Source: Bursaphelenchus xylophilus (lineage: Eukaryota > Nematoda > Chromadorea > Rhabditida > Aphelenchoididae). From it: a stretch of 64,000 nt of DNA. The stretch's first letter is position 1; each line of letters begins with the position of its first letter. The stretch spans positions 8,246,001 to 8,310,000 of the forward strand of contig CAJFCV020000002.1 in the NCBI GenBank assembly GCA_904066235.2, in the 5' to 3' direction. The position numbers and the translations under genes were made by a program. Shown here piece by piece: positions 63,301-64,000 of this stretch. Under the pieces are notes generated by a model. The model was not told the DNA's origin. It did no database searches and worked only from the letters and a program-made list of their open reading frames with translations.

Positions 63301-63724
63301 TTTTTGATCTTATTATTTATTACCAAACCATTTCCATCTTTTTTGAAAATATTTAATGTCAATAACTTCATTAGAATGGCTTTAAAATTATAGGAAAAAA
63401 GCTTTTTATGGAATAACTGCTCAGAAAGGTCAGCGAATTAACATGGCAAATTTTTTAGTTTAGACTGAATGATTCAATGGCCTGCGTCGACGAAAGAGTA
63501 TGCAAAAGACGAAGGAATTCCGCAAATTTAATGTTTTCTACCTCAACCTGGGTACAGAACCCGAATTTTCTTGTTTTCCTCTTTTTTAGTCGGGAGATGA
63601 CTTGTAGAACCTTGCCTAAAGCAAACCATCTTCAAGCACCGACATATAGCTCAATAAAAATTTTTATTTCATATTGGTAACCAATCAACGCACATGATAA
63701 AAGCTGCAAAGTATTTAATTCTCA
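63301..63724. other. I-J intergenic region
   Basis: No gene is supported; short open frames here lack family features. The sequence is AT-rich. Confidence 0.4.
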
Positions 63725-63960
63725 TTAACTATTCCAATCACTAATATCGTTGATGAAATGATGGACAGCTCTGGCCGTTTGTTTCGGCTTCCATGCAGCA
63801 GCCATATGGCCACAATCCGCAATTGTCGTGTATGTCAAATTCTTATCAAAACTCGTTCTTGTCCCGGCATAAAGGTCATCAACGAACCATGTTGAAGTCT
63901 TTGGATTCTTCCCGATTCTGTGAACAAAGATATCGCCAATGGCTGCAGGGCATGCTAAGT
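63725..63960 (-). CDS. Serine carboxypeptidase, last exon only (gene J, runs off the window)
   Basis: A 236-bp terminal exon, the same length as exon 8 of all paralogs, preceded by a TTTTTTAG acceptor at 63961 and starting in the same phase, so the Asp codon is again split. It encodes the catalytic His within DCGHMAA, the [14 protein letters not shown] block and the [16 protein letters not shown] tail. The region after the Asp reads LACPAA where paralogs have TVCPF or similar, so it is somewhat diverged. The rest of the gene lies beyond position 64000. Confidence 0.85.
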
Positions 63961-64000
63961 CTAAAAAACAAATAAATTGAGGGCTTAATGAATTGTCTTA

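Overview
The window reads as nematode nuclear DNA, probably from a rhabditid-type worm. The reasons are very short introns (mostly 38-60 bp) with TTTTAG/TTTCAG acceptors, possible trans-splice acceptors just before start codons, expanded small Ctr copper-transporter and secreted serine carboxypeptidase families, and AATAAA signals next to or overlapping stop codons. The species cannot be named from sequence alone. All gene models below were built by hand from reading frames, splice sites and matching intron phases between paralogs.

Layout. (1) 1-2750: three small Ctr-type copper transporter genes. Two are in tandem on the minus strand (238-903 and 1038-1531, 134 bp apart, a possible operon). 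The third is divergent on the plus strand (2295-2750). (2) 2922-4606: one intact serine carboxypeptidase gene (minus). (3) About 4721-51602: one uninterrupted head-to-tail satellite array of a ~159-bp unit, about 294 copies by division. Variant marks recur at fixed multiples of the unit, so it is a mosaic of higher-order repeats (3-, 4-, 5-, 6-, 10-, 13-, 14- and 20-unit periods are visible). (4) 51722-52254: a 533-bp element with ~95-bp terminal inverted repeats and a tRNA-like Pol III unit inside. (5) 52326-63960: the carboxypeptidase family resumes on the same strand. It holds four intact genes (E, F, G, I), one pseudogene lacking the NGGPGCSS exon (H), and the last exon of another gene (J) at the right edge. 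A 534-bp mariner-like MITE lies in an intron of gene I.

How it fits together. The seven carboxypeptidase copies share one eight-exon plan. The catalytic Asp codon is split by the last intron, and several exons have identical lengths (48, 165, 236 bp). They look like a tandem-duplication cluster into which the satellite expanded, between the first copy and the rest. Each copy whose upstream region is in the window has its own compact promoter: a TATA-like box about 35-45 bp before ATG, and a CTTTGATCYAAAYG-like element about 83-110 bp before ATG. The satellite stops just short of this module in gene D. The products carry signal peptides and the Ser-Asp-His triad, and fit secreted or lysosomal peptidases, plausibly digestive.
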